A DNA stretch of 22,928 bases. It comes from Verrucomicrobiales bacterium (GTDB taxonomy: Bacteria; Verrucomicrobiota; Verrucomicrobiia; Verrucomicrobiales; Verrucomicrobiaceae). The translations under genes and the position numbers were made by a program. The stretch is from contig DNXB01000636.1 in NCBI GenBank assembly GCA_003506995.1, forward strand, positions 7,536-30,463, given 5' to 3'. Positions 15,561-22,231 of this stretch are shown one piece after another (the first letter of the stretch is position 1; every line of letters begins with the position of its first letter). Below the pieces are notes generated by a model. It was not told the origin of the DNA. It worked only from the letters and a program-made list of their open reading frames with translations, and searched no databases.

Positions 15561-16379
15561 ATGTTCAACTCCTGGCTCCCTGAATCCCAAGACCGCCTCC
15601 CGCTGACGTGGTGGAAGCAGCATCCGGTTTATCTCGCCGCCATCATCGCGCTCGTCGCCGCGGCGAGCATGATCGTCACCGCCGTGCTCGGCTACGAGCT
15701 GATGGGGCACTTCGTCTTCACCTTCGACCGGGCCTTTGGCGAGCTGCACCTCTGGACTCCGCTCACCTATGTGCTCTTCAATCCGCCCAGCCTGTGGACG
15801 CTGATCGGCTGTTACCTGCTGTGGAGCTTTGGCGAGGCCGTGGAGCGCCATCTGGGCCGCCGGGCCTTTGTGCGGATGCTGCTGCTGCTCTTGCTCGTTT
15901 CGCCGCTGCTCATCACCGTGCTTGGATTGCTCGGCATTCGCGGTCCGGGTTGCGCGGGCATTTTGCAGCTCGAATTCGGCGTGTTCATCGCCTTCGCCAC
16001 GCTGTATCCACGCGCGAAGATCAGCCTCATCATCCTGACCATCGACGCCTGGGTGCTGGCAGCCATTTTTGTCGGTTTGAACGCCCTCGGCAGCCTCGCA
16101 TCGCGTGACTGGGTCTCGCTGCTGCTCCTCGCCGCCAACGTCGGCTCCGCCTACGCCTTCATCCGTTATGAAACCGGCGAGTTGAAACTGCCCCGGCTCC
16201 CCAAAGTGGTTCTCACCACGAGTCCGAAGTCGCGGCCCGCCAAGCCTGCGACAAGCAAGTCGCCGACCGTCGATGACATCCTCGACAAGATCAGCCGCGA
16301 GGGCATGCACAGCCTGACGGCTGAAGAGCGCCGTCTTTTGGACAAGGCGAGCGATGAAATGAAACGTCGCGCCCGCTGA
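15561..16379 (+). CDS. Rhomboid-like membrane protein lacking the catalytic dyad
   Basis: The 272-residue protein has about six TM helices and rhomboid layout: LWTPLTYVLFNPPSLWTLIG (64-83), LLWSFGEAVERHLG (86-99, equivalent of 'WxFGxxVE'), then GPGCAGILQLEFGVFIAFATLYPRAKI (128-154) in place of GASGAxFGLLGAFA. The catalytic Ser of GxSG is Ala132 and the TM6 His is Asn193 (AANVGSAYAF instead of HLGG). It therefore should be a non-proteolytic rhomboid family member. The cytoplasmic tail carries a basic linker and a predicted helical pair (VDDILDKISREG, SLTAEERRLLDKAS, about 236-264), common on Bacteroidota/Verrucomicrobia rhomboids. Ends 11 bp before the transpeptidase-like gene, probably co-transcribed. 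The role is unknown; membrane-protein chaperone or sorting roles are known for other pseudo-rhomboids. Confidence 0.75.
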   Translation: MFNSWLPESQDRLPLTWWKQHPVYLAAIIALVAAASMIVTAVLGYELMGHFVFTFDRAFGELHLWTPLTYVLFNPPSLWTLIGCYLLWSFGEAVERHLGRRAFVRMLLLLLLVSPLLITVLGLLGIRGPGCAGILQLEFGVFIAFATLYPRAKISLIILTIDAWVLAAIFVGLNALGSLASRDWVSLLLLAANVGSAYAFIRYETGELKLPRLPKVVLTTSPKSRPAKPATSKSPTVDDILDKISREGMHSLTAEERRLLDKASDEMKRRAR

Positions 16380-16390
16380 ACTTTCCAATC

Positions 16391-17008
16391 ATGCCATCCA
16401 AACTGATTTTCTGCCTGCTGCTACCGCTTTGCCTCGCCTCATGCCAGGGCCTGCGGAAAAAGCCTGCCGCTTTCGAGCATCCACGCTGGCACATTGATGA
16501 GGAACGCTGTGCCGCCGCGAAACCGGGCAAGGTGCGCTTGGACATCTCCCTGGCGAGCCAGACCGCTCAACTCCTCGACGAGGATTCCTGCGTGCTGGTG
16601 GAGATGGATGTCTCCCCAGGGCTGCCGGGGCACGAAACTCCGACCGGCGAGTTCCAGGTGAAGGAAAAACTGCCGCTCAAACGCTCCAATCTCTACGGGC
16701 AGTATGTGCGGCCGGGCACGGGCGAGGTCGTGGTGTCGCGCACCTGGGAGCATGAGGGGCCGAAGCCTGAAGGCACCGAGTATCTTGGCATCGCCATGCC
16801 GTTCTGGCTCCGACTGACCGATGACGGCGTGGGCGTTCACGTCGGCGGCTTTGAGCGTGGCCGCTGCACCAGCCATGGCTGCATCCGCTGCCCCGAGAAG
16901 CCGCAGCAGCAATGCTGGGAGCTGTGCAGGCCGGGCGTGCGAGTGAGCGTCCATCGCGCGGCGCACCCGGTGCCCTCGCGGTTGCAAGAGAGAGTCAGCG
17001 CTCAATAG
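16391..17008 (+). CDS. L,D-transpeptidase-like (YkuD-type) lipoprotein
   Basis: The 205-residue protein carries a lipoprotein signal ending LASC (lipobox, Cys18 acylated). The YkuD catalytic motif is clear: His150 (GVHVGG) followed by THE-type segment TSHGCIRC at 160-166, with His162 and nucleophile Cys164. The strand KVRLDISLASQTAQLL (47-62) and DVSPGLPGHETPTGEFQV (73-90) match the usual fold start and 'TPxGxF' motif. The family makes 3-3 cross-links in peptidoglycan or links lipoproteins to it, in the periplasm. Compact size implies a single catalytic domain tethered to a membrane. Probably an operon with the pseudo-rhomboid upstream. Its 3' half recurs as a decayed copy at 19138-19482, and a REP-like arm begins 19 bp after its stop. 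Confidence 0.85.
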   Translation: MPSKLIFCLLLPLCLASCQGLRKKPAAFEHPRWHIDEERCAAAKPGKVRLDISLASQTAQLLDEDSCVLVEMDVSPGLPGHETPTGEFQVKEKLPLKRSNLYGQYVRPGTGEVVVSRTWEHEGPKPEGTEYLGIAMPFWLRLTDDGVGVHVGGFERGRCTSHGCIRCPEKPQQQCWELCRPGVRVSVHRAAHPVPSRLQERVSAQ

Positions 17009-17026
17009 GTGGCAGAAGACACTGTT

Positions 17027-17055
17027 TGTCACGAATCGACCCCAGACCCTTCTGC
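17027..17055. repeat. Solo REP-like arm after the transpeptidase gene
   Basis: The segment beginning TGTCACGAATCGACCCC matches the right arm of the hairpin at 20900-20926 (TGTCATGAATCGACCCC, then GACCC and TTCT) with few differences, but no complementary left arm lies nearby. It resembles half of a REP element as mobilised by REP-associated tyrosine transposases. Confidence 0.55.
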
Positions 17056-17126
17056 CCCAATCTGCGCCGAGCGGCAGTAATATTTTGCCCCTCTCGGAGT
17101 TCTCCCGAATCTACCGTTAATTAAAC

Positions 17127-17642
17127 ATGAATCAGGCTCATTGCGACATGGATGCGGTATTTGCGGCAGAGTGTGACGCTGAATTATGCGACGCCATTTA
17201 TCACGCCCTACACGAAAGGGAGGCTGCAATGTCGGAGCTGAATTTCGACAACTGGTCGCCTGTCTGGGTAGTTCACTGGAGTGTGTGGAGACACTACTGG
17301 ATTTGGAAGATGAACGGCTTTGAGTCGCTGTGGATGGTGGATTTGGAGCAGCTTACCCAGTTTCAGCAGTGCTTGATTGAAATCGGAGATCATCGGGCAA
17401 GTGAATTTCTATCGAGGTCTTTCCAAGCTGTTGGTATTGATCGCATAGGCACTGAACATCTAGCTTTCTCCAATGACGTTCACAAACTCGCCATTGATTG
17501 GGACAAAGACGCTGAGTTGTCTTGGTGGAGAGTTGAAATGAACCTCGCGAAGTATAGTCGTGCCAAAAGGCATGCGTTCATCCCTCTACATGATGAATTG
17601 CTTACGAGATTAAAAATCGACAAGCAACAGGCCGAAATGTAG
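17127..17642 (+). CDS. Hypothetical acidic/Trp-rich protein, possibly DUF4375-like
   Basis: The 171-residue protein is soluble, with many Trp (VWVVHWSVWRHYWIWKMNG). The segment KMNGFESLWMVDLEQLTQFQQCLIEIGDHRASEFLSRSF (about 61-99) loosely resembles the DMP19/DUF4375 pattern 'NGGFxQyfxN...aLxxiGa..aaxil', a family of unknown function found in immunity-type contexts. I consider that resemblance weak. The coding sequence is clearly AT-richer than the genes to its left, and it stands alone among repeats and gene scraps, which fits recent acquisition. The ATG at 17127 follows an AT-rich stretch with TTAATTAA; no clear ribosome-binding site is visible. An Rhs-like scrap follows 11 bp after its stop, so an Rhs immunity-protein origin is a possible but unproven idea. 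Confidence 0.6.
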   Translation: MNQAHCDMDAVFAAECDAELCDAIYHALHEREAAMSELNFDNWSPVWVVHWSVWRHYWIWKMNGFESLWMVDLEQLTQFQQCLIEIGDHRASEFLSRSFQAVGIDRIGTEHLAFSNDVHKLAIDWDKDAELSWWRVEMNLAKYSRAKRHAFIPLHDELLTRLKIDKQQAEM

Positions 17643-17653
17643 CCTGTCGGCTC

Positions 17654-17740
17654 ATGACCTCCGCCTTCACCTACCACGCGGATGGCAGCCTGCGCACGGC
17701 GACGGATGCCGGGGGCACGCACGAAAGGGACAAGGGATAG
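17654..17740 (+). pseudogene. Rhs/YD-repeat gene fragment
   Basis: A 28-residue frame starting ATG 17654 encodes FTYHADGSLRTATDAGGTHE, which is the YD-repeat signature ('YdadGrlxsvTDagG') of Rhs-type toxin proteins. Full Rhs genes span thousands of bases; only one repeat is left and it runs into a REP-like hairpin and a stop (17738-17740). It is a remnant, with no sign of the rest in the window. Confidence 0.6.
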
Positions 17741-17784
17741 CTGACAGAATACTCCGGCTATCATGACTCGATTCTTGCCCCTTT
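17724..17784. repeat. REP-like hairpin (degenerate)
   Basis: Left arm AAAGGGACAAG...GCTGACAG (17724-17747) and right arm CTATCATGACTCGATTCTTGCCCCTTT (17758-17784, shown here only by its ends CTATCATG and GCCCCTTT) are imperfectly complementary across a short loop. The layout 'AAAGGG..CAxG...GACAG / CTxTCATGA.TCGA...CCCTTT' is the same as in the hairpin at 20862-20926. The left arm overlaps the Rhs fragment's 3' end. Confidence 0.5.
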
Positions 17785-17856
17785 CTTTACCTCGACGCAG
17801 CAGTTCAGAGGAGGAGTAGGAGCAAGAGAAGGATTGGCCAGCCAAAAATTAGCGGG

Positions 17857-17970
17857 TTAGCGCAGCACCACGCGGCAGGGGGCGCCGTCCGCGCCTTCGA
17901 GTTTGAGGGGCAGGCAGATCAGCTCGTAGTAGCCGGGTTTGATGTCGGAGAGGTTGAGGCCCTCGATCAC
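17857..17970 (-). pseudogene. C-terminal scrap of a cyclase/kynurenine-formamidase-family protein
   Basis: The minus-strand frame encodes EGLNLSDIKPGYYELICLPLKL followed by EGADGAPCRVVLR and TAA (17857-17859). This is the conserved end of Cyclase-family metal hydrolases ('...PGxYELxCLPLKixGxDGAPaRaVL'). Only about 37 residues remain and the metal-binding HxGTHxDxPxH motif is absent. A GTG at 17970 overlaps the stop of the 70-residue gene upstream (GTGA), which may be coincidental. Best read as a truncated remnant at a rearrangement point. Confidence 0.55.
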
Positions 17971-18179
17971 TCCGTCACCCCGCGTGGCTCGCGCACATGC
18001 TTCACGCCATGCTTGCGTCCGTTGTCGATCATCCAGGCCACATAGCGGTAGCGTTCCATCAGCGGCATTTTGCTCACACGGGCGATTTCATCGCCAAAGG
18101 CACGGCGGAGGTGATCTTCGCGGATTTCGCAAATCCTCTCCCGCTGCGCGGCCGTGAGCGTTTGTGTGGCGGGTATCAT
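17967..18179 (-). CDS. Small basic protein coupled to the nucleotidyltransferase-like gene (candidate antitoxin or partner)
   Basis: This 70-residue protein is rich in Arg and Lys. Predicted helices are TAAQRERICEIREDHLRRAFGDEIARV and PLMERYRYVAWMIDNGRKHG, with a short polar tail (REPRGVTE). No known domain is recognised. Its ATG overlaps the TGA of the 306-residue gene upstream by ATGA, which is the main evidence that it is expressed and works with it. A small helical basic partner behind an NTase-fold protein is typical in outline of toxin-antitoxin or two-gene defence modules, though usually the antitoxin comes first. The gene's last codons abut a cyclase-family scrap, so its C-terminus could have been altered by rearrangement. 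Confidence 0.6.
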   Translation of the reverse strand: MIPATQTLTAAQRERICEIREDHLRRAFGDEIARVSKMPLMERYRYVAWMIDNGRKHGVKHVREPRGVTE

Positions 18180-19096
18180 GTGAGTCCGGGAATCAAGATG
18201 CGGTAGTTTTCCCTGATGTCTGGCAACCATTCTTCAAGTGAGGGATGAATCAAGCTGAGAGTCGCCTCACGCGCCTCGCTGATCATTTCGGCGAACTCCG
18301 CCGCCCCGAGCGGTCGCAGAGGCAGATGTTTCTCGGCGCAGCCGATTCGGATCTCATGTTGTAGCATCAGCGTGAGCGTTTGCCCAGCCTCGGCTTTCCG
18401 CACGGCGACGAGGTAGGGTTTCAGATGCCGCTCGTAATACTTCAGCCGTGCTTCGGAGGCGTTCTTCCAGAAGATCATCTCGGCGGAGACAGCGGCTTGA
18501 AGCTTGGGACTGTGCTCGACCGCCAGCCGCAGCAGAGGCCGCATGCGAATCATTTCAGAAGGAATCGTTTGTTCTGAAGCAAGTTGCTGGATCAACCCCG
18601 CCTCATAAAGATGAAGCCAGCCACGCTGATCGCCCTTTCCGAGCAGCAAAGCTCCCAGATCACTGATGAAAGGCCAGTCTTTCTCCCTCGCCGTGCGCTT
18701 CATGTCCGCCACCACATGTGGGTGGGCATAGGGAGCCATCATTTCCGCCTGCCAAGAGCTACGGGCACGCGGCGCGATGCCAAAGACATCCAGAAAACCA
18801 TCCGTGCCCGGCCACTCGAAGTGACTCGTCCAGCCGCCTTTCAGCCAGCGGGCATCCAGCGGCGGGCTGGTGTTTCCGCGATACTGGCAGCGGGAATCCC
18901 CCAGCGGACTTTCGGCAAGCAGCGCCAGGAAAGCTGCGTCCATGTCTGGATCGCAGAGAAGGTCGCAGTCCTTCGTGGCGTCCGCGACCTCGAAGGCCAC
19001 ACAAGCCATGCCGCTGGTGATGGCGCACTGGATGCCGCGCTCTTGCGCGCGGCGGACAAGATCGAGGTAGAACTCGATGATCTCGAATTGATTCAT
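18176..19096 (-). CDS. Nucleotidyltransferase-fold protein, putative toxin or defence component
   Basis: The 306-residue protein has an N-terminal region matching the NTase pattern '[GS]GxAxxxh...RxTKDxDLL': AITSGMACVAFEVADATKDCDLLCDP at about 25-50, with Ser28-Gly29 and Asp43/Asp45 as putative metal ligands. A third carboxylate may lie in TDGFLDVFGI (about 98-107). The remainder is helical (LLGKGDQRGWLHLYEAGLIQQL, MIFWKNASEARLKYYERHL). AbiEii/MenT-type toxins and aminoglycoside-type NTases share this fold, but I do not recognise a specific family. The gene is the first of a two-gene operon with a 70-residue protein (ATGA overlap), preceded by a perfect 12-bp palindrome 6 bp upstream of the start codon. 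Genes around it are remnants and repeats, consistent with an accessory module. Inactivation of the fold is possible since GG is SG. Confidence 0.6.
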   Translation of the reverse strand: MNQFEIIEFYLDLVRRAQERGIQCAITSGMACVAFEVADATKDCDLLCDPDMDAAFLALLAESPLGDSRCQYRGNTSPPLDARWLKGGWTSHFEWPGTDGFLDVFGIAPRARSSWQAEMMAPYAHPHVVADMKRTAREKDWPFISDLGALLLGKGDQRGWLHLYEAGLIQQLASEQTIPSEMIRMRPLLRLAVEHSPKLQAAVSAEMIFWKNASEARLKYYERHLKPYLVAVRKAEAGQTLTLMLQHEIRIGCAEKHLPLRPLGAAEFAEMISEAREATLSLIHPSLEEWLPDIRENYRILIPGLT

Positions 19097-19102
19097 GACA
19101 TC

Positions 19103-19114
19103 GCCTAGCTAGGC
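19103..19114. promoter_or_regulatory. Perfect 12-bp palindrome upstream of the NTase-like gene
   Basis: GCCTAGCTAGGC reads identically on both strands and ends 6 bp before the ATG (19096, minus strand). It covers the ribosome-binding zone and includes two overlapping-type CTAG tetranucleotides, usually rare in bacterial DNA. It could be an operator for autoregulation; no bound protein is identified. Confidence 0.4.
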
Positions 19115-19137
19115 CACAACGGCTTCATCTTCAAGCT

Positions 19138-19482
19138 CACGAAAACTCCGGCCGGCTCTCCAATCACCACAGGCAGTATGTGCGGTCTGGCACCTGCGAG
19201 GTCGTGGTGTCGCGCACCTGGGAACATGAGGGGCCAAAGCCTGAGGGCACCGAATATCTCGGCATCGCCATGCCGTTCTGGCTGCGGCTGACCGATGACG
19301 GCGTGGGCGTTCACGTCGGCGGCTTTGAACGCGGCCGCTGCACCAGCCATGGCTGCATCCGCTGCCCCGAGAAACCGCAGCAGCAATGCTGGGAGCTGTG
19401 CAGACCGGGCGTGCGAGTGAGCGTCCATCGCGAGGCACACCCGGTGCCCTCGCGGTTGCAAGAGAGAGTCAGCGCTCAATAG
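19138..19482 (+). pseudogene. Decayed partial duplicate of the L,D-transpeptidase-like gene
   Basis: From 19158 to 19482 the DNA is nearly identical, at a constant offset of 2474 bases, to 16684-17008 in the intact gene, including motif SHGCIRC, the stop codon and bases beyond it. Upstream, 19138-19155 matches 16630-16647 (CACGAAACTCCGACCGG with changes), so about 35 bases are missing between the two matching blocks. The signal peptide and N-terminal strand region are absent. An ATG at 19180 could start a 100-residue protein retaining His and Cys of the active site, but without export signal it should not function. Substitutions (G-to-T type changes near 19187-19196, A for G at 19221) show it is not a fresh copy. 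Confidence 0.85.
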
Positions 19483-19587
19483 GTGGCAGAAGACTCAGCT
19501 TGTCACGAATCGGCTCCCTTTGCTTTGGATTTCATGGAATGGGTGGAGCGAAACGACGGGCAGGAGGCGGATGTGGTCCTCAATGGA

Positions 19588-20718
19588 TCACATTTTGAGT
19601 GCCGACGGATTGCACACCAGGACTTCATGCTCACCAAATCGCTTCAGGTGCGCTGGGGCGGCGGACGGTGTGAGCAGGTAGTTGTTGCCCTCTGGATAAT
19701 AGCTGCGGAAAACGCCCAAGGCCCCTCCATCAAAGGCTTTGCTGCTCCATTTGCACTCGATGACATCCACTGCATCTCGTTGTCGTGGCAGGACGAAGTC
19801 GATCTCACGGCCTTGCTTGTCCCGCCAGTAACGTGGCGGCGTCTCAGGAAAATGGGCTTGCAGGTGCTCCAGCACGAGATGCTCCCAGAGCGGGCCATAG
19901 TCATCCTGGCGCAGCGGGTCCCAGCCACGGGCAAAGCTCACAAATCCCGTGTCGAAGGCGTAGAGTTTCGGCTGCTTCACCAGCTCGTTCAGGCCGCCGC
20001 CGTGAAACGGGCGCACGAGTGTCACCGCCTGCGTGATCTCCAACGCGCTGACATGACTCTCCACCGTGGGGCGTGTGATGCCGAGGGCGGTGGCCGTTTT
20101 CGTGACCTCAAACTGGCCGCCGCTTTGCTTGATGAGGTGCTCAAACAGTGCATTGAAGCGGTTCATGTCGCGAAAGCCGAAAAGACGCTGGATGTCGCGG
20201 GCAAAGAAGGAGTCCAGCCACTCGCGGTAGAAGGACGGCTGCTTCGACTCAGCCAGCAGCGCGGGTGGCAGCCCGCCGTGGAAAAGCCGTTGCTGCAACG
20301 TCACGCCAAAAGCCTCCAGCTCATCCCAGAGCACCGGCGTCAAATGCACCAGCCGCTTCCGTCCGGTGAGCGTATCGCGGAACTTCTTACTCGCCGCGAG
20401 CGTGGAAGAGCCGGTGGCGAGGATTTTGAGCCTTGGAAACGCATCCGCCCCGATTTTCAGCAGGCGGGCCGGGTCGCGGAGCTGATGGATCTCATCAAAG
20501 ACCACCACGGGGCGGGTGCAGCCCCGATAAAACAACTCCGGGTCTGCCACGACTTCCTCGGTCGAAGGCAGATCGCAGTTGAGGTAGAGCACCTGATCAG
20601 CGCCGAGGCTGTCAGCCAGCGTCGTTTTCCCCACCCGCCGCACCCCGCAGAGCCATGCGATGGGGGCCTCTGCCAAGGCAGTTTGGAGTCGTTGAAGCCA
20701 GAAAGGGCGCTGAATCAT
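19588..20718 (-). CDS. AAA ATPase with C-terminal DUF4143 domain
   Basis: The 376-residue protein has an N-terminal AAA_14 domain with Walker A GVRRVGKTT (25-33, Lys31), Walker B VVVFDEIHQL (71-80, Asp75-Glu76) and a sensor-like LATGSS (100-105). A winged-helix segment follows (EVTKTATALGITRPTVESHVSALE, about 204-227). The C-terminal DUF4143 region has a PD-(D/E)XK-like core: EID at 305-307 and IECKWS at 320-325. The family is widespread and highly mobile; ATP hydrolysis is expected, but its biological role is unknown (DNA/RNA-linked or defence roles are guessed). Length is typical (about 380). The gene stands alone, has its own promoter-like sequence, and lies after the transpeptidase duplicate. 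Confidence 0.88.
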   Translation of the reverse strand: MIQRPFWLQRLQTALAEAPIAWLCGVRRVGKTTLADSLGADQVLYLNCDLPSTEEVVADPELFYRGCTRPVVVFDEIHQLRDPARLLKIGADAFPRLKILATGSSTLAASKKFRDTLTGRKRLVHLTPVLWDELEAFGVTLQQRLFHGGLPPALLAESKQPSFYREWLDSFFARDIQRLFGFRDMNRFNALFEHLIKQSGGQFEVTKTATALGITRPTVESHVSALEITQAVTLVRPFHGGGLNELVKQPKLYAFDTGFVSFARGWDPLRQDDYGPLWEHLVLEHLQAHFPETPPRYWRDKQGREIDFVLPRQRDAVDVIECKWSSKAFDGGALGVFRSYYPEGNNYLLTPSAAPAHLKRFGEHEVLVCNPSALKM

Positions 20719-20726
20719 GCTTTAAT

Positions 20727-20754
20727 ACTATACAAATGGTTATACCAAATGCAA
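20727..20754 (-). promoter_or_regulatory. Sigma-70-like promoter for the AAA/DUF4143 gene
   Basis: On the minus strand TTGCAT (20749-20754) and TATAGT (20727-20732) are separated by 16 bp, and the -10 lies 8 bp from the ATG (20718), so the mRNA would be leaderless or nearly so. The spacer contains GGTATAACC, a near-palindrome that could be an operator. The stretch is strikingly AT-rich against its surroundings. Confidence 0.45.
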
Positions 20755-20843
20755 ACTATTGAGGCGGGCTGCCAGCAGTGATTGGGTGGGCGCGGTAAAG
20801 AGCCGCCAAGATCGTTTTCTATCTTTGGGAGATTTGCCAGGCA

Positions 20844-20926
20844 TAGGAAAGGGTCAGTAGGAAAGGGTCAGGGGTTGATTCTTGACAGGACAACGCCGTC
20901 TGTCATGAATCGACCCCTGACCCCTT
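20844..20926. repeat. REP-like hairpin with a 14-bp tandem duplication
   Basis: Arms 20862-20888 (AAAGGGTCAGGGGTTGATTC...) and 20900-20926 pair at 24 of 27 positions around an 11-nt loop. A perfect tandem copy of TAGGAAAGGGTCAG occupies 20844-20857 and 20858-20871. The 'GGGTCAGGGGTcGATTCaTGACAG' style is that of REP hairpins linked to REP-associated (RAYT/TnpA_REP) transposases in many phyla. No such transposase gene is in the window. Confidence 0.65.
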
Positions 20927-20980
20927 CTTGCGATGCGGACGCGGGGCAAATGACATTGTTTGGGTGAATTCTTCTATCTT

Positions 20981-22045
20981 ATGAGCACTTCACTCTTCAA
21001 ATTCGCAACTGCAGAGAGTGCTTCCAAGATGTTGGGGAGAAACACCGTTTTTGTCACAAGTCCGCTAGACCTTAATGATCCATTCGAGATGCGTCCGGCT
21101 TGGACAGAAGATCACGAACAACGGCGTTTTGAGGACGAAACTTCGCTGGCTGAACTTACTAGTGGCTGGCCGGTTATTACACCCAGCACGGACGGTAAGC
21201 TTGAATACGTTGGGACAAATGAGCGTTCCGTGCAGCCTCCCGTCTCTGTAGAACGTCAATTTGGAATTGCTGATCACCACAACCAATTGGTCTTTAGCGA
21301 GTTTCACAGGACCTATAGAATTCTGAGTCTCGTTGATGCACTTTTCGATGTGGAAGATCCTTGGGCAGAGTCCAAAGATCAACACACGCTGATGTGGTCG
21401 CACTATGCTGACAAGTTCCAAGGAGTGTGTCTGGGCATTGATCCATCGAGATTATACTATGGCCTGAAAAAGGGTGGTTTTCGGGTGAGCTACCTTCCCA
21501 CCCGCGAAACTCTTAACCCTGACGATTACAGCATCGTGCCGGCGATAACTGGTATGGTAAAAGATGAATGGTCGCAGTTCCTCGCTCAAATTGAGTTTTT
21601 GACACACAAGTCGCCAGCTTGGAGCTACGAGAACGAGGTTCGAATGATCTACGAACTTCAAACATTGTTGAGCCATCCTTCATACCGGCAAATTCCAGAT
21701 ACCCCGAAAATAGATGGTCAAGAATACCGTGACGCAGTTTATTTGCCAGAAGACGCCATTACTTCGGTTATTTTTGGAGCTGAATGTCTCTCAAAAGACA
21801 TTCAATCCATCCTAGCGATTTTATCAGAGGGGCGCTATGCGAATGTAAGGGTGTTTTGCTCGGCGATTCACTCCTCACGTTTCACCGTTCAGTACAAATC
21901 TATTGCACGCGAAAAGTGGAATGACTTTGTTCGGCAGCATCAGGAGCGCGAGAAATTCATTGGCTGGGCCAAGCAACATGAGGAAAATGACTTTGGATCT
22001 CAAAAGGGGAAATCTTATACTCCCTCCGCTTCGCTGACACGTTAG
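20981..22045 (+). CDS. DUF2971 protein
   Basis: The 354-residue soluble protein has DUF2971 hallmarks: LFKFAT...NTVFVTSPLDLNDPFE (5-36, family pattern 'lyKY...l.fs.p..FNDPFD'), then HTLMWSHYADKFQGVCLGID (135-154, pattern 'WsHYadnHkGvclgf'), and SYENEVRMIYE (215-225, pattern 'yEkEwRi'). The biochemical function is unknown; members are scattered in accessory regions. The start at 20981 was chosen over an in-frame start at 20960 because family homology begins at MSTSLFKF. The gene is clearly AT-richer than the pigment genes, implying transfer. It follows directly after the REP-like hairpin, and no partner gene overlaps it. Confidence 0.8.
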   Translation: MSTSLFKFATAESASKMLGRNTVFVTSPLDLNDPFEMRPAWTEDHEQRRFEDETSLAELTSGWPVITPSTDGKLEYVGTNERSVQPPVSVERQFGIADHHNQLVFSEFHRTYRILSLVDALFDVEDPWAESKDQHTLMWSHYADKFQGVCLGIDPSRLYYGLKKGGFRVSYLPTRETLNPDDYSIVPAITGMVKDEWSQFLAQIEFLTHKSPAWSYENEVRMIYELQTLLSHPSYRQIPDTPKIDGQEYRDAVYLPEDAITSVIFGAECLSKDIQSILAILSEGRYANVRVFCSAIHSSRFTVQYKSIAREKWNDFVRQHQEREKFIGWAKQHEENDFGSQKGKSYTPSASLTR

Positions 22046-22231
22046 ATTTTAAGACAAGCAAGCAACTCATGAAAACCATAGCAACACGCTTGTGGGTGTC
22101 GTGCAGGTTGTGGCTATTCACGACACGGCTATGCGTGAAGGACATCGTTACGCCACAGGGCGTGGTCGAGTTTGGTCCGCAACAACAGCAACCTGCGCAA
22201 CTCTTGTTCATGACCCCATCTCTCCAAACAG
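22046..22231 (+). other. Gap holding a doubtful small reading frame
   Basis: A 67-codon frame from ATG 22069 runs to 22272, overlapping the 3' end of the convergent membrane-protein gene. It encodes a Gln-rich, mildly hydrophobic peptide (VVEFGPQQQQPAQLLF) with no recognised domain and no clear ribosome-binding site. The N-terminus (MKTIATRLWVSCRLWLF) could pass as a weak signal. I see nothing else in this stretch and do not call a gene. Confidence 0.2.

Noticed and set aside
19180..19482. 100-residue frame keeping the transpeptidase active site
   Set aside because: Treated as part of a pseudogene: the signal peptide and N-terminal strands are missing and about 35 bases are deleted upstream.
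19483..20781. 432-codon plus-strand frame over the AAA/DUF4143 gene
   Set aside because: It mirrors a gene with Walker A and B motifs, and the plus-strand translation has no recognisable domain.
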